Notes: generated by a model not told the origin, from the letters alone. A stretch of 64,000 bases of DNA from Clostridiales bacterium (GCA_004553545.1 SFLD01000001.1:23914-87913), one strand, 5' to 3'; shown: positions 14,991 through 23,419, numbered from the stretch's first letter. Numbers and translations are program-made.

Positions 14991-16166
14991 ATGAAGAATC
15001 TGGTTTTCCCCGTGGAAGAGTATCTGCAGAGAGTGGAAAAGACCCGCAAGAGCATGCAGGAGCACGGCATTGACGTGCTGATCGTCACGGACCCCGCCAA
15101 CATGAACTATCTCACCGGCTTTGACGGCTGGTCCTTCTATGTGCACCAGGGCGTGATCGTGGCCCTGGACCTGGACCAGCCCATCTGGTTCGGCCGCGGT
15201 CAGGACGGCAACGCCGCCCGTCTCACCACCTATCTGGATGAGAACAACATCTATGCCTACACCGACGACTATGTGAACAATCCCCTCAAGCACCCCTATG
15301 AGTACGTGGCGGATATCCTGAAGTCCCGCGGCCTGGACAAGAAAGTCATCGCCACCGAGACCGACGCCTACTATTTCTCCGCCAAGTGCCAGCAGACCAT
15401 CGAGCGCTGCCTGCCTGACGCCACCTTCAAGGATGGCTACAACCTGGTGAACTGGGTGAAGATCATCAAGAGCCCCACGGAAATCGAGTTCATCCGCAAG
15501 GCCGCCGTCATCGTTCAGAACGCCATGAACGTGGCCTACGATATGATCGACATCGGCGTCCGTCAGTGCGACGTGGCGGCTGCCGTCTATCACGCCCAGA
15601 TCTCCGGCACCAAGGAATACGGCGGCGAGTATTCCGCCATTGCTCCCCTGATGCCCGCCGGCATCCGCACCTCCACTCCCCACCTGAGCTGGACCGACGA
15701 GACCTATCAGGACGGCGACACCGTCATTCTGGAGCTCAGCGGAAACTATCGCCATTATCACTGCCCCCTGGCCCGTACCATGATCCTGGGCAATGCCTCT
15801 CAGAAGGTCCGCGACCTGGGTGCCACCGTTTCCGAGGGCCTCACCGCCGCGCTGGAAGGCATCCGGCCCGGCATGCTGGCGGAGGATGTGGAAGAGATCT
15901 GGCGCACCACCATCGCCAAGAGCGGCTTTGTGAAGGATTCCCGCATCGGCTACTCCATGGGCCTCAACTTCCCCCCCGACTGGGGCGAGCACACCGCCTC
16001 CCTGCGGCCCGGCGACAAGACCGTCCTGCAGCCCGGCATGACCTTCCACATGATCCCCGGCATCTGGCTGGAGGACTGCGGCGTGGATACCAGCGAACCC
16101 TTCGTGGTCACCGAGACCGGTGCCGAGCCCTTCTGCCACTTCCGCAGAGAGCTGCTGGTGAAGTAA
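14991..16166 (+). CDS. doeA: Ectoine hydrolase-like M24 family protein (DoeA/EutD family)
   Basis: 391 residues: a creatinase-type N-domain (residues about 10-160) and a pita-bread C-domain. The metal ligands of true M24 peptidases are absent: the first Asp is replaced in VILELSGNYRHYHCPLART and the second Asp position lies in HCPLART. This is the pattern of the metal-independent creatinase/ectoine-hydrolase branch. MPAGIRTSTPHLSW, FPPDWGEHTASLRPGDKT and MTFHMIPGIWLEDCG read like DoeA/EutD, which opens ectoine to N-acetyl-diaminobutyrate. Context (TRAP importer, M20 deacylase, EutB-like dehydratase, RidA) supports that role, but the substrate could be another cyclic or acylated amino acid. 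GGAGGAG precedes the ATG. Confidence 0.8.
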   Translation: MKNLVFPVEEYLQRVEKTRKSMQEHGIDVLIVTDPANMNYLTGFDGWSFYVHQGVIVALDLDQPIWFGRGQDGNAARLTTYLDENNIYAYTDDYVNNPLKHPYEYVADILKSRGLDKKVIATETDAYYFSAKCQQTIERCLPDATFKDGYNLVNWVKIIKSPTEIEFIRKAAVIVQNAMNVAYDMIDIGVRQCDVAAAVYHAQISGTKEYGGEYSAIAPLMPAGIRTSTPHLSWTDETYQDGDTVILELSGNYRHYHCPLARTMILGNASQKVRDLGATVSEGLTAALEGIRPGMLAEDVEEIWRTTIAKSGFVKDSRIGYSMGLNFPPDWGEHTASLRPGDKTVLQPGMTFHMIPGIWLEDCGVDTSEPFVVTETGAEPFCHFRRELLVK

Positions 16167-16176
16167 GCATCCTTGC

Positions 16177-16205
16177 AGGGGGCGGGGCTCCCGCCCCCTG
16201 TTGTT
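16177..16205 (+). other. Intercistronic hairpin
   Basis: AGGGGGCGG...CCGCCCCCT stem (about 9 bp) between the DoeA-like gene and the TRAP genes, followed by GTTGTT. Probably a processing or partial-termination signal. Confidence 0.5.
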
Positions 16206-16240
16206 CCCGCTAACCCGATATGATTAGGTGAGAAAGTAAT

Positions 16241-16837
16241 ATGAAAAAGATCACAACGGTAATCGAGCACATTGAGGAGTTCCTGCTGAGCTTCGCGGTG
16301 ATCGCCATGGCCATCATCCTGGTGGCCGGCGTCATTGCCCGCTCCGTCTTTAACTCCAGCCTTACCTTTACAGAGGAGCTGGGCACCGCGCTGAATATCG
16401 CAGTGACCTTCCTGGGCGTGGGCTACTGCGCCAGAAAGGCCAAGCACATCAGCATGTCCATCATTTTCGACCTGCTGGGCAAAAAGCCCAAGAAGGTGAT
16501 GATGCTGGTCATCTCCCTGGGAACCGCGGCAGTCATGGCCTTCCTCTGCTACCTCAGCGTCCGCTATGTGGGCAGCGTTTACAAGCTGGCCCGCGTGACG
16601 CCTGCTCTGCGTATCCCCATGTGGATCATTTATACCACGCTGCCCATCGGTTTCTTCCTGGCCGCAGTGGAGTATCTCAAGACCTTCTTTAAAAACCTGA
16701 CAGACCGGGACGAGGTCTGGATCTCCGCCGAGCTCAAGGTGGGCGAAAACATTGAAAACTACAACGACCTGGCGGCAGACGCCGAGCCTCTGCCGGAAGG
16801 CACCCAGGAAAACCATGAAAAGGAGGAGAACACATAA
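16241..16837 (+). CDS. TRAP transporter small permease (DctQ type)
   Basis: 198 residues with four hydrophobic segments (about 13-35, 48-66, 85-108 and 126-150), the usual topology of the small membrane subunit of tripartite ATP-independent periplasmic transporters. FTEELGTALNIAVTFLGVGYCARKAKHISM is the characteristic family stretch. It carries an acidic C-terminal tail. It pairs with the large permease at 16837, with which it overlaps by one base, and the binding protein at 19339. The system would import an organic acid or zwitterion using a Na+ or H+ gradient. Confidence 0.9.
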   Translation: MKKITTVIEHIEEFLLSFAVIAMAIILVAGVIARSVFNSSLTFTEELGTALNIAVTFLGVGYCARKAKHISMSIIFDLLGKKPKKVMMLVISLGTAAVMAFLCYLSVRYVGSVYKLARVTPALRIPMWIIYTTLPIGFFLAAVEYLKTFFKNLTDRDEVWISAELKVGENIENYNDLAADAEPLPEGTQENHEKEENT

Positions 16838-18102
16838 TGGTAGCACTGTTGTTGGGGACCATGTTCCTCTGCCTGGCACTCAACTTCCCGATGATCGTGG
16901 CCATGGTGGTGGCTCCCCTTCTGGTCATGATCTTCTACATGCCCTCCATGGACATCATGCTCTCCGTGCAGCAGCTCATCGCCGGTGTCAACGCCCAGGT
17001 GCTGCTCTCTGTCCCCATGTTCATCCTGGCGGCAGACATCATGAGCACCGGCCACTCCACCAACCGACTGCTGGACTTCGTGGAAGCCTTCGTGGGCCAC
17101 ATTCGCGGCGGCATGGCCATCACCACTGCGGCAGCCTGCACCCTCTTCGGCGCCATCTCCGGCTCCACCCAGGCCACCGTGGTGGCCATCGGCAAGCCTA
17201 TGCGCGGACGGCTGCTGCAGCTGGGTTACCCGGACAGCGCCAGTTCCGGCCTCATCATCAACTCCGCCATCATTGCTCTGCTGATCCCGCCCAGCATCTC
17301 CATGATCATGTACGCCGTGGTCACCGGCGCTTCCGTCGGCGATCTCTTCATCGCCGGCGTGGGCCCCGGCATCCTGATGTTCCTGCTCTTCGCAGTGTAC
17401 AGCTACTTCTATGCGAGAAAGGCTAACATCCCCCTGCAGGAAAAGGTCAACTGGGCCGGCCGTGCCAAGGCTCTGAAAAAGGCCATCGGCCCCCTGGGTT
17501 TCCCCATCATCATTTTTGTGGGCATCTACGGCGGCTTCTTCAGCCCCACTGAATCTGCGGCCATTGCCGTTCTCTACGCCTTCATCCTGGAGTTCTTCAT
17601 CTTCAAGACCATCAAGCTGAAGGATATCAAGCGCATCGCCCTCAGCACTGCGGTCTCCACCAGCATCGTTTTCATTCTGGTGGCCGGCGGCCAGCTCTTC
17701 AGCTGGGTCATTTCCTTCGCCAAGATCCCTCAGATGATGACCAACGCCGTGCTGGGTGCCAACCCCTCCGCCACCCGCATTCTGGTGACGGTGACCCTGT
17801 TCTTCTTTATCGCCGGCATGTTCGTGGACAGCCTCGTGGCCATCATCATCCTCTCTCCCATCTTCTATCCCATCGCCATGCTGGCCGGTATCGACCCCAT
17901 CCACCTCGGCATCGTCATCACCCTGCAGGCAGCCATTGCCTCCGTCTCTCCCCCCTTCGGCTGCAACATCTTCACCGCCTGCGCCATCTTCAACCGTCCG
18001 TATCTGGACATCGTCAAAGGCATCCCGCCGTACCTCATCATGCTGCTCCTGACCACGATCATCGTGATCTTCGTGCCGGAGTTGTCCCTCTTCCTTCTGT
18101 GA
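16837..18102 (+). CDS. TRAP transporter large permease (DctM type)
   Basis: 421 residues with about 11-12 membrane segments, normal for DctM. Landmarks are LSVPMFILAADIMSTG, RGGMAITTAAACTLFGAISGSTQATVVAIGKPM, GLIINSAIIALLIPPSISMIMYAVVTGASVGDLFIAGVGPG and SPPFGCNIFTACAIF. It forms the ion-coupled channel. It overlaps the DctQ gene and is followed closely by the M20 deacylase. Ectoine-specific relatives (TeaC, UehC) belong to this family, but specificity resides in the binding protein. Confidence 0.93.
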   Translation: MVALLLGTMFLCLALNFPMIVAMVVAPLLVMIFYMPSMDIMLSVQQLIAGVNAQVLLSVPMFILAADIMSTGHSTNRLLDFVEAFVGHIRGGMAITTAAACTLFGAISGSTQATVVAIGKPMRGRLLQLGYPDSASSGLIINSAIIALLIPPSISMIMYAVVTGASVGDLFIAGVGPGILMFLLFAVYSYFYARKANIPLQEKVNWAGRAKALKKAIGPLGFPIIIFVGIYGGFFSPTESAAIAVLYAFILEFFIFKTIKLKDIKRIALSTAVSTSIVFILVAGGQLFSWVISFAKIPQMMTNAVLGANPSATRILVTVTLFFFIAGMFVDSLVAIIILSPIFYPIAMLAGIDPIHLGIVITLQAAIASVSPPFGCNIFTACAIFNRPYLDIVKGIPPYLIMLLLTTIIVIFVPELSLFLL

Positions 18103-18111
18103 GGCATGCCT

Positions 18112-19299
18112 ATGTTTGATGTCAAGAAAGCAGTCAGCGAACTGGAACCCGAGCTCATCGGCCTGCGCAGGGACTTCCACGCACATCCCGAGCTGGGCTA
18201 CCAGGAGTTCAACACCTCCAAAAAGGTCTGCGGCTACCTGACGGCCCTGGGCCTGGAGGACATCCAGACCGTGACCGGCACCGGCATCACCGCCATCCTT
18301 CGCGGCACCGCCGGAGAGGGAAAGACCCTGCTCCTGCGGGCAGATATGGATGCTCTGCCGGTGGAGGAGAAGACCGGTCTTCCCTTCGCCAGTCAGAATC
18401 CCGGTGTGATGCACGCCTGCGGCCATGACGGTCATACCGCCATCCAGCTGATCGTGGCAAAGATCCTCTCCGCCCATCGGGACGCCTTCCGGGGGCAGAT
18501 CAAATTCCTCTTCCAGCCCAACGAGGAAGAAGCCGGCGCCCTGAACATGATCAACGCCGGTGTTCTGGAGGCGCCCCATGTGGACGCCGCCCTGGCACTC
18601 CACCTCTGGAGCCCCATCAAAACCGGACGCATTGGACTCTCTGAGGGGCCCATTCTTGGCACCACAGAGGAGTTTGAACTGGAGATCATCGGAAAGGCCG
18701 GTCACACTGCCACACCTCACACTGGCCGGGACGCCATTCTGGGTGCCTGCAGCGTGGTCCAGGCCATGCAGTGCCTCGGCACCCGGGAATTCGACCCCCT
18801 GCTGCCCATCGCCGTGATGTTTGGGCACATCCAGGGCGGCACCGCCCGGAACATCGTCACCGACCGGGTAAAGCTGGGCGGTACGATCCGCTTTCTCTTC
18901 CCGGATGAGGCCCACAACAAGCCCAAGGTCCTGGCCGCTTTTGAGCGGGTCATCCAGGGGCAGTGCCAGTCTCTCGGCCTGGAATATGAGCTGCGCTACA
19001 TCCCCAGCAATCCTTCCCTGGTGAACGATCCCGCCATGGTGGCCGTTGTCAAGGAGGCCGCTGCCGAGACCTTCGGGACCCGGGACAATGTGGATGCCTT
19101 CCGCTCTCTGGCTGGTGAAGACTTCGCCGAGTTCAGCCAGCGGGTCCCCTCCGTGATGACCTGGGTCGGCATCGCAGATCCCGCCAAGCACAGCGACTTC
19201 CCACACCACCACTGCCAGTTCGATATCGACGAGAGCATGCTGGCAAAAGGCGCTGAACTTCAGGTCCGCAGCGCTCTGCGCTATCTGAACCAAAACTGA
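18112..19299 (+). CDS. M20 family amidohydrolase/deacylase (active-site intact)
   Basis: 395 residues of the M20D (HipO/IAA-amino acid hydrolase) type: a zinc-dependent amidase that removes acyl groups from amino acids. Active-site elements are present: RADMDALPVEE, the Cys-His ligands in HACGHDGHTA, the Glu pair in QPNEEEAG, His in ALHLW, the dimerisation-domain AGHTATPH, and a C-terminal His (FPHHHCQFDIDES). In this operon it could deacetylate the DoeA product, replacing the unrelated DoeB/EutE enzyme. GAGG lies 7 nt before the ATG at 18112 but only 1 nt from that at 18106, so 18112 is preferred. Its paralogue at 22012 has lost several of these residues. Confidence 0.9.
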   Translation: MFDVKKAVSELEPELIGLRRDFHAHPELGYQEFNTSKKVCGYLTALGLEDIQTVTGTGITAILRGTAGEGKTLLLRADMDALPVEEKTGLPFASQNPGVMHACGHDGHTAIQLIVAKILSAHRDAFRGQIKFLFQPNEEEAGALNMINAGVLEAPHVDAALALHLWSPIKTGRIGLSEGPILGTTEEFELEIIGKAGHTATPHTGRDAILGACSVVQAMQCLGTREFDPLLPIAVMFGHIQGGTARNIVTDRVKLGGTIRFLFPDEAHNKPKVLAAFERVIQGQCQSLGLEYELRYIPSNPSLVNDPAMVAVVKEAAAETFGTRDNVDAFRSLAGEDFAEFSQRVPSVMTWVGIADPAKHSDFPHHHCQFDIDESMLAKGAELQVRSALRYLNQN

Positions 19300-19338
19300 G
19301 CATCCACACCCATCATATATTTTTAGGAGGATCACACA

Positions 19339-20409
19339 ATGAAAAAGAGAATTCTTTCCCTTGCGCTGGCCTGCCTGATGGTCATGCCCCTGCTGGCTGG
19401 CTGCGGCGACAACAACACCCCCGCCGCCTCCGGCTCTGACAACTCCGGCGACACCACCACGTATTCCTGGAAGATGGCCCACGAGGAGTATGACGGCGAC
19501 ATGCAGGATGTCTACTGCAAGGAGTTCGCCCAGAAGCTCAGCGAGAAGTCCAATGGCCGCATCACTCTGGATATCTACCCCGTGGGCCAGATCGGCGATG
19601 CCCTGCAGCAGTGCGAGCTGCTGCAGAACGGCGGCATTGAGTTCGCCATCGTCAGCCCCGGCAACACCGGCACCGTGGTCCCCGAGAACCAGCTCTTCTC
19701 CCTGCACTATCTCTTCCCCTCCGACTGGGACAAGACCCTGGAAGTCCTGCAGACCAGCGAGGCTCTGAATACCATGCTGGGCCAGAAGTATCTGGACAAG
19801 AACATCCAGGTCCTGCAGTACTGGACCGAGGGCGCCATGTGGTGGACCAGCAACAAGTCCATGAAGGACCCCAGCGCCTTCAAGGGCCTGAAGTTCCGCA
19901 CCATGCAGTCTCCCATGATCCTGGCTGCCTATGAGGCATACGGCGCCAACCCCACCCCCATGAGCTACACCGAGGTCTACTCTGGCCTGCAGCTGAACAT
20001 GATCGAAGGCCAGGAGAACCCCATCAGCGCTATCCTCACCTCCAAGTTCTATGAGGTCCAGGATTACCTCTGCGACGCCCAGAGCAACCTCTACATGACC
20101 TGCACCTGCGTCAATCCCACCTTCTTTGCCAGCCTGCCTGAGGATATCCAGCAGATCGTTCTGGAGACCATCGATGAAATGTATCCCCGTTCCTTTGAGA
20201 TCCAGAAGGAACTGAATGACGCCGCTCTGGATAAGATCCTGGATGCAAAGCCTGACATCAACGTTGAGGAGCTCACAGACGACGAGCGCGCCGCTTACGC
20301 CGAACTGGCTCAGAATGCTTATGCCGTGTACGGCACCACCGTCGGTGCTGACGGCCAGGCCATCCTGGATAAGCTCCTGGAAGAGATCGCCGCCATTGAG
20401 GCAAAGTAA
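19339..20409 (+). CDS. TRAP transporter substrate-binding lipoprotein (DctP type)
   Basis: 356 residues. A lipoprotein signal with LLAGC (Cys about 22) and a low-complexity linker precede a DctP fold: YSWKMAHEEYDGDMQDVYCKEFA, GRITLDIYPVGQIGD, GLKFRTMQSP (the conserved Arg that clamps a substrate carboxylate) and EGQENPISAI. Aromatic residues are frequent around the cleft (YWTEGAMWWTSNK), as in binders of compatible solutes with cation-pi cages, but this is only suggestive. AGGAGG precedes the ATG. A 32-nt perfect palindrome follows, which may stabilise this highly needed component. Confidence 0.92.
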   Translation: MKKRILSLALACLMVMPLLAGCGDNNTPAASGSDNSGDTTTYSWKMAHEEYDGDMQDVYCKEFAQKLSEKSNGRITLDIYPVGQIGDALQQCELLQNGGIEFAIVSPGNTGTVVPENQLFSLHYLFPSDWDKTLEVLQTSEALNTMLGQKYLDKNIQVLQYWTEGAMWWTSNKSMKDPSAFKGLKFRTMQSPMILAAYEAYGANPTPMSYTEVYSGLQLNMIEGQENPISAILTSKFYEVQDYLCDAQSNLYMTCTCVNPTFFASLPEDIQQIVLETIDEMYPRSFEIQKELNDAALDKILDAKPDINVEELTDDERAAYAELAQNAYAVYGTTVGADGQAILDKLLEEIAAIEAK

Positions 20410-20423
20410 ACCCGTCTGCCATT

Positions 20424-20455
20424 CCGCGCCGCCGGCAGATCTGCCGGCGGCGCGG
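20424..20455. repeat. 32-nt perfect palindrome, intercistronic
   Basis: Arms CCGCGCCGCCGGCAGA / TCTGCCGGCGGCGCGG are exactly complementary, with no loop. It lies between the DctP and EutB-like genes, has no U-tract, and probably acts as an mRNA 3'-end stabiliser. Confidence 0.7.
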
Positions 20456-20489
20456 AGACCCCACAGGATTCGAGGAATAGAAGAAAAAT

Positions 20490-21467
20490 ATGAAAGTTAA
20501 GGATATCACTGCAAGAGACATCTGGATCGCCCGTTCCCGCATCGCTCCCTATGTCACCAAGACCCCACTGGTGTACTCCCATACTCTCAGCGAGATGACC
20601 GGGGCCAACATTTATCTCAAGCTGGAGAACCTTCAGGAGATCGGTGCTTTCAAGGTCCGGGGGGCAGCCAACAAGATCCTCAGTCTCCCGGAAGGATCCC
20701 GGAAGGCCGGTGTCTCCACCTTCTCCACCGGAAACCACGGCGCTGCCGTCGCCTATATCTCCAGTAAGCTTGGCATTCCTGCGATCGTCTGTATGTCCCG
20801 CCATGTTCCGGAGGTAAAAGTAAAGAACATCGCACGCTGGGGGGCCAAGATCCTGCAGAACTGGGACTCCCAGGATGATGCTGGCGTCTACTGCTATGAA
20901 ATGGAACGGGAACAGGGCATCACCGTGATCCCGCCCTTCGATGACAAGGAGATCATCTGCGGGCAGGCCACCATGGCCCTGGAGATCGTGGAGGATCTTC
21001 CCAAGGTGGATACGGTCCTTGTCCCCCTCTCCGGCGGCGGGCTCATCTCCGGTGTAACGCTCGGCATGAAGATGACTCTGCCGGATGTCAAGATCGTCGG
21101 CATCTCCCAGGAGAGAGCTGCCGTCATGATCGAAAGCCTGAAGGTGGGTCATCCCATTGAAATGCCCGAGGAACCCACTCTGGCGGACAGCCTCCTGGGC
21201 GGCATCGGTCTGGATAACCGCTATACCTTTGAGATCACCCGGGACTATGTGGACGAACTTGCCCAGGTCTCCGAGGAGCAGATCGCCGACGGCATTGCCT
21301 ACATCATGTCCAACCACCGCGTCATTGCCGAGGGCGCCAGCTGCGTGGGCATCGCCTACGCCCTGCAGCAGGGCAACATCCAGCCCGGCAGCAACGTAGC
21401 CATCGTGGTCACTGGCAACGGCATCCCCATGAGCACTGTGCGTCAGATCGCCGACACCCATTTCTGA
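20490..21467 (+). CDS. eutB: EutB-like PLP-dependent threonine dehydratase family enzyme
   Basis: 325 residues, fold-type II PLP enzyme. The Schiff-base lysine sits in EIGAFKVRGAANKI (about residue 52), the substrate loop is FSTGNHGAA, and the phosphate-binding glycine loop is LSGGGLISG. CMSRHVPEVKVKNI, VIPPFDDKEIICGQ and ADSLLGGIGLDNRYTF resemble EutB, the dehydratase of (hydroxy)ectoine utilisation, more than biosynthetic threonine deaminase; the ACT domain is absent. It would eliminate water and ammonia from a hydroxy-amino acid such as 3-hydroxy-diaminobutyrate, giving an enamine handled by the adjacent RidA. Serine/threonine or hydroxyaspartate deaminase remain alternatives. Confidence 0.78.
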   Translation: MKVKDITARDIWIARSRIAPYVTKTPLVYSHTLSEMTGANIYLKLENLQEIGAFKVRGAANKILSLPEGSRKAGVSTFSTGNHGAAVAYISSKLGIPAIVCMSRHVPEVKVKNIARWGAKILQNWDSQDDAGVYCYEMEREQGITVIPPFDDKEIICGQATMALEIVEDLPKVDTVLVPLSGGGLISGVTLGMKMTLPDVKIVGISQERAAVMIESLKVGHPIEMPEEPTLADSLLGGIGLDNRYTFEITRDYVDELAQVSEEQIADGIAYIMSNHRVIAEGASCVGIAYALQQGNIQPGSNVAIVVTGNGIPMSTVRQIADTHF

Positions 21468-21482
21468 GAACGACAGGTACAT

Positions 21483-21869
21483 ATGAAAGACATCATTTTT
21501 ACCGAAAAAGCCACCGCACCTACCGCCCCATACTCCCAGGCCATCCGCGCCGGCAGCACGGTCTATCTTGCCGGTGTCTGCGGCGACGATCCTGCCACCG
21601 GCAAGCTCATGGGAAGTGGAGACATGACGGTAGAGGCCACCTATGCCATGGAGAACCTGAAAAACACCCTGGAGGCCGCCGGCGGCACCATGGAAGACAT
21701 CGTGAAGGTCCAGGTCTACGTCACCGATATTACAAAGCTTCCTGCCTTCAATGCGGTCTATCAGCGTTATTTTCCGGTGGGCCATCTGCCCGCCCGGATT
21801 GCCATGGAGATCTCCCGTCTGGCCGACGGGGCAAATCTGGAACTGGACGCCATTGCCGTTCTGGACTGA
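21483..21869 (+). CDS. ridA: RidA family reactive enamine/imine deaminase
   Basis: 128 residues, full length for the trimeric YjgF/RidA family. Typical motifs are TAPYSQAIRAGSTVYLAG, NLKNTLEAAGGTMEDIVKVQVYVTDI and PARIAMEISRLADGANLELDAIAVL, which holds the substrate-binding Arg of the PAR motif. RidA hydrolyses reactive 2-aminoacrylate-like intermediates released by PLP dehydratases. Its position 15 bp after the EutB-like gene links it directly to that enzyme. Last gene of the operon before the terminator at 21886. Confidence 0.93.
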   Translation: MKDIIFTEKATAPTAPYSQAIRAGSTVYLAGVCGDDPATGKLMGSGDMTVEATYAMENLKNTLEAAGGTMEDIVKVQVYVTDITKLPAFNAVYQRYFPVGHLPARIAMEISRLADGANLELDAIAVLD

Positions 21870-21885
21870 CAACGTTTCCCACCGG

Positions 21886-21919
21886 GGCGGCCTCTGCACA
21901 AGGCAGAGGCCGCCTTTTT
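21886..21919 (+). terminator. Terminator of the DoeA-like/TRAP/EutB operon
   Basis: GGCGGCCTCTGC and GCAGAGGCCGCC form a 12-bp perfect stem followed by TTTTT. Confidence 0.88.
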
Positions 21920-21925
21920 CCCGGC

Positions 21926-21954
21926 TTGCTCCCGCGCCAGGAGCGTAGTATACT
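21926..21954 (+). promoter_or_regulatory. Promoter of the second M20 gene
   Basis: TTGCTC (21926-21931), 17 bp, TATACT (21949-21954). It makes the following gene a separate transcription unit. Confidence 0.65.
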
Positions 21955-22011
21955 GATATTCAGAGATCGGCACCGGGCAGCCAGACGCCAGTGCGCCACA
22001 GGAGGAAGCAC

Positions 22012-23202
22012 ATGTATTCACTGAGGGAAGAAATCGAGGGTTACCGGACAGAGATCCTTGCCCTTCGGCGGGATTTCCATGAACATCCGGAGTTGGGATA
22101 TAAAGAGTTCCGCACCTCCAAGACCATTTATGACTATTTGAAGGCCATTGGATGCGACAGCGTGCAGAACATTGCCAAGACCGGCGTGGTGGGAACACTC
22201 TACGGGGAACAGCGCCGGGGCAAAACAGTGATCCTGCGGGCCAACATGGATGCCCTGCCCATCACGGAGGACACGCATCTGAGCTACGCCTCCCAGACGC
22301 CGGGGGTGATGCACGCCGGCGGCCATGATGCTCACATGGCGGTGGCTCTGGTGGTGGGTAAGCTCCTCAGCCGCCACCGGGACGCCTTCCGCGGTTGTGT
22401 GCGGCTGGTCTTCCAACCCAATGAGGAGATCGCTGGGGCTTTGGACATGATCCGGGAAGGTGTGCTGGAGGACCCTCCCGCAGATGCCGCTCTCTCCATG
22501 AACTTCACCCAGATGATCGACTCCGGCAAGATCGGCCTCAGCCGCGGCGCCGTTATCGGCAATACGGAGGAGTTTATCCTGAAGCTCATCGGAAAGTCCG
22601 GCAACACCTACCTCCCCAACAAAAGCATTGACGCCGCCCTGGGCGCCGCCAAGATCATGGAAGCCGTACAGATCCTGGAGACCCGGGAGTATGACCCCAT
22701 GCGCCCCATTTCCATCATGTTCGGGAAAGTCCACGGTGGAGCCGCCCGGAACATCGTCATCGACAAGATCACACTGGAGGGGACCATTCGCTTTCTCTTT
22801 CCCGAGGAGGAGGACAACATCGATGTGGTGAAATCCGCCTTTGAGCGCATCGTGAAAAGCGTATGCTCCATGCTGGGATTGGGCTATCAGATCGAATATA
22901 TTCACAGCAACTCCTCCCTGGTAAACAGCAAGGAGATCGTGGATGTGCTGCGCCGCACCGCCCGGACCACCTATGACGGCCGGGACAACATTGTGGATTT
23001 CAAGAGTCTTATGGGCGAAGACTTCGCCGAGTTCGGAAAGCTGGTCCCCTCAGCCATGACCTTTTTCGGAGTCAACAGCGAGGCCAAGCACTGCATCTAC
23101 CCCAACTATCACCCCAAATACAACATCGACGAGGATGTGCTGCCGGAGGCGGTAGAGTACTTCTACCGCGGCATCGTAGAGCTTCTGAGAGACCTTCCGT
23201 AA
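22012..23202 (+). CDS. M20 family amidohydrolase paralogue with degenerate active site
   Basis: 396 residues, colinear with the M20D enzyme at 18112 and clearly paralogous (LRRDFHEHPELGYKEF, SLMGEDFAEFGKLVPSAM). Key residues differ: RADMD has become RANMD, the ligand Cys of HACGH is Gly (HAGGHDAH), the ligand His of ALHLW is Asn (ALSMNFTQ), and the dimerisation-domain GHTATPH is GNTYLPN. The Glu pair (PNEEIAG) and the last His (YHPKYNIDE) remain. Loss of two or more zinc ligands suggests a non-catalytic binding, partner or sensor protein, or a different chemistry. The frame is intact. AGGAGG precedes the ATG at 22012; an upstream in-frame ATG at 21991 is rejected. Confidence 0.85.
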   Translation: MYSLREEIEGYRTEILALRRDFHEHPELGYKEFRTSKTIYDYLKAIGCDSVQNIAKTGVVGTLYGEQRRGKTVILRANMDALPITEDTHLSYASQTPGVMHAGGHDAHMAVALVVGKLLSRHRDAFRGCVRLVFQPNEEIAGALDMIREGVLEDPPADAALSMNFTQMIDSGKIGLSRGAVIGNTEEFILKLIGKSGNTYLPNKSIDAALGAAKIMEAVQILETREYDPMRPISIMFGKVHGGAARNIVIDKITLEGTIRFLFPEEEDNIDVVKSAFERIVKSVCSMLGLGYQIEYIHSNSSLVNSKEIVDVLRRTARTTYDGRDNIVDFKSLMGEDFAEFGKLVPSAMTFFGVNSEAKHCIYPNYHPKYNIDEDVLPEAVEYFYRGIVELLRDLP

Positions 23203-23218
23203 GCAGATCCCAAGTTTT

Positions 23219-23252
23219 CGCCCGCCGGAGCGCTTGCTCCGGCTGGCGGTTT
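23219..23252 (+). terminator. Terminator of the second M20 gene
   Basis: CGCCCGCCGGAGC...GCTCCGGCTGGCG stem followed by GTTTTA; nearly the same sequence as the terminator at 13494. Confidence 0.65.
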
Positions 23253-23419
23253 TATGGGGGCGGCCGGGGATGCTTTGGGGCCGGTCTCCTGCCGCGCACA
23301 GCGGGACAGCATGGCGTCCGCCGGGGAAAACCGCCTTGTTTCTTTCACCATATTGGACCCAAAAGGCGAACCTTTTCCTCTGGGTTTTTCACGAAAAATG
23401 GGAAGAAGTCCCTTTTCCC

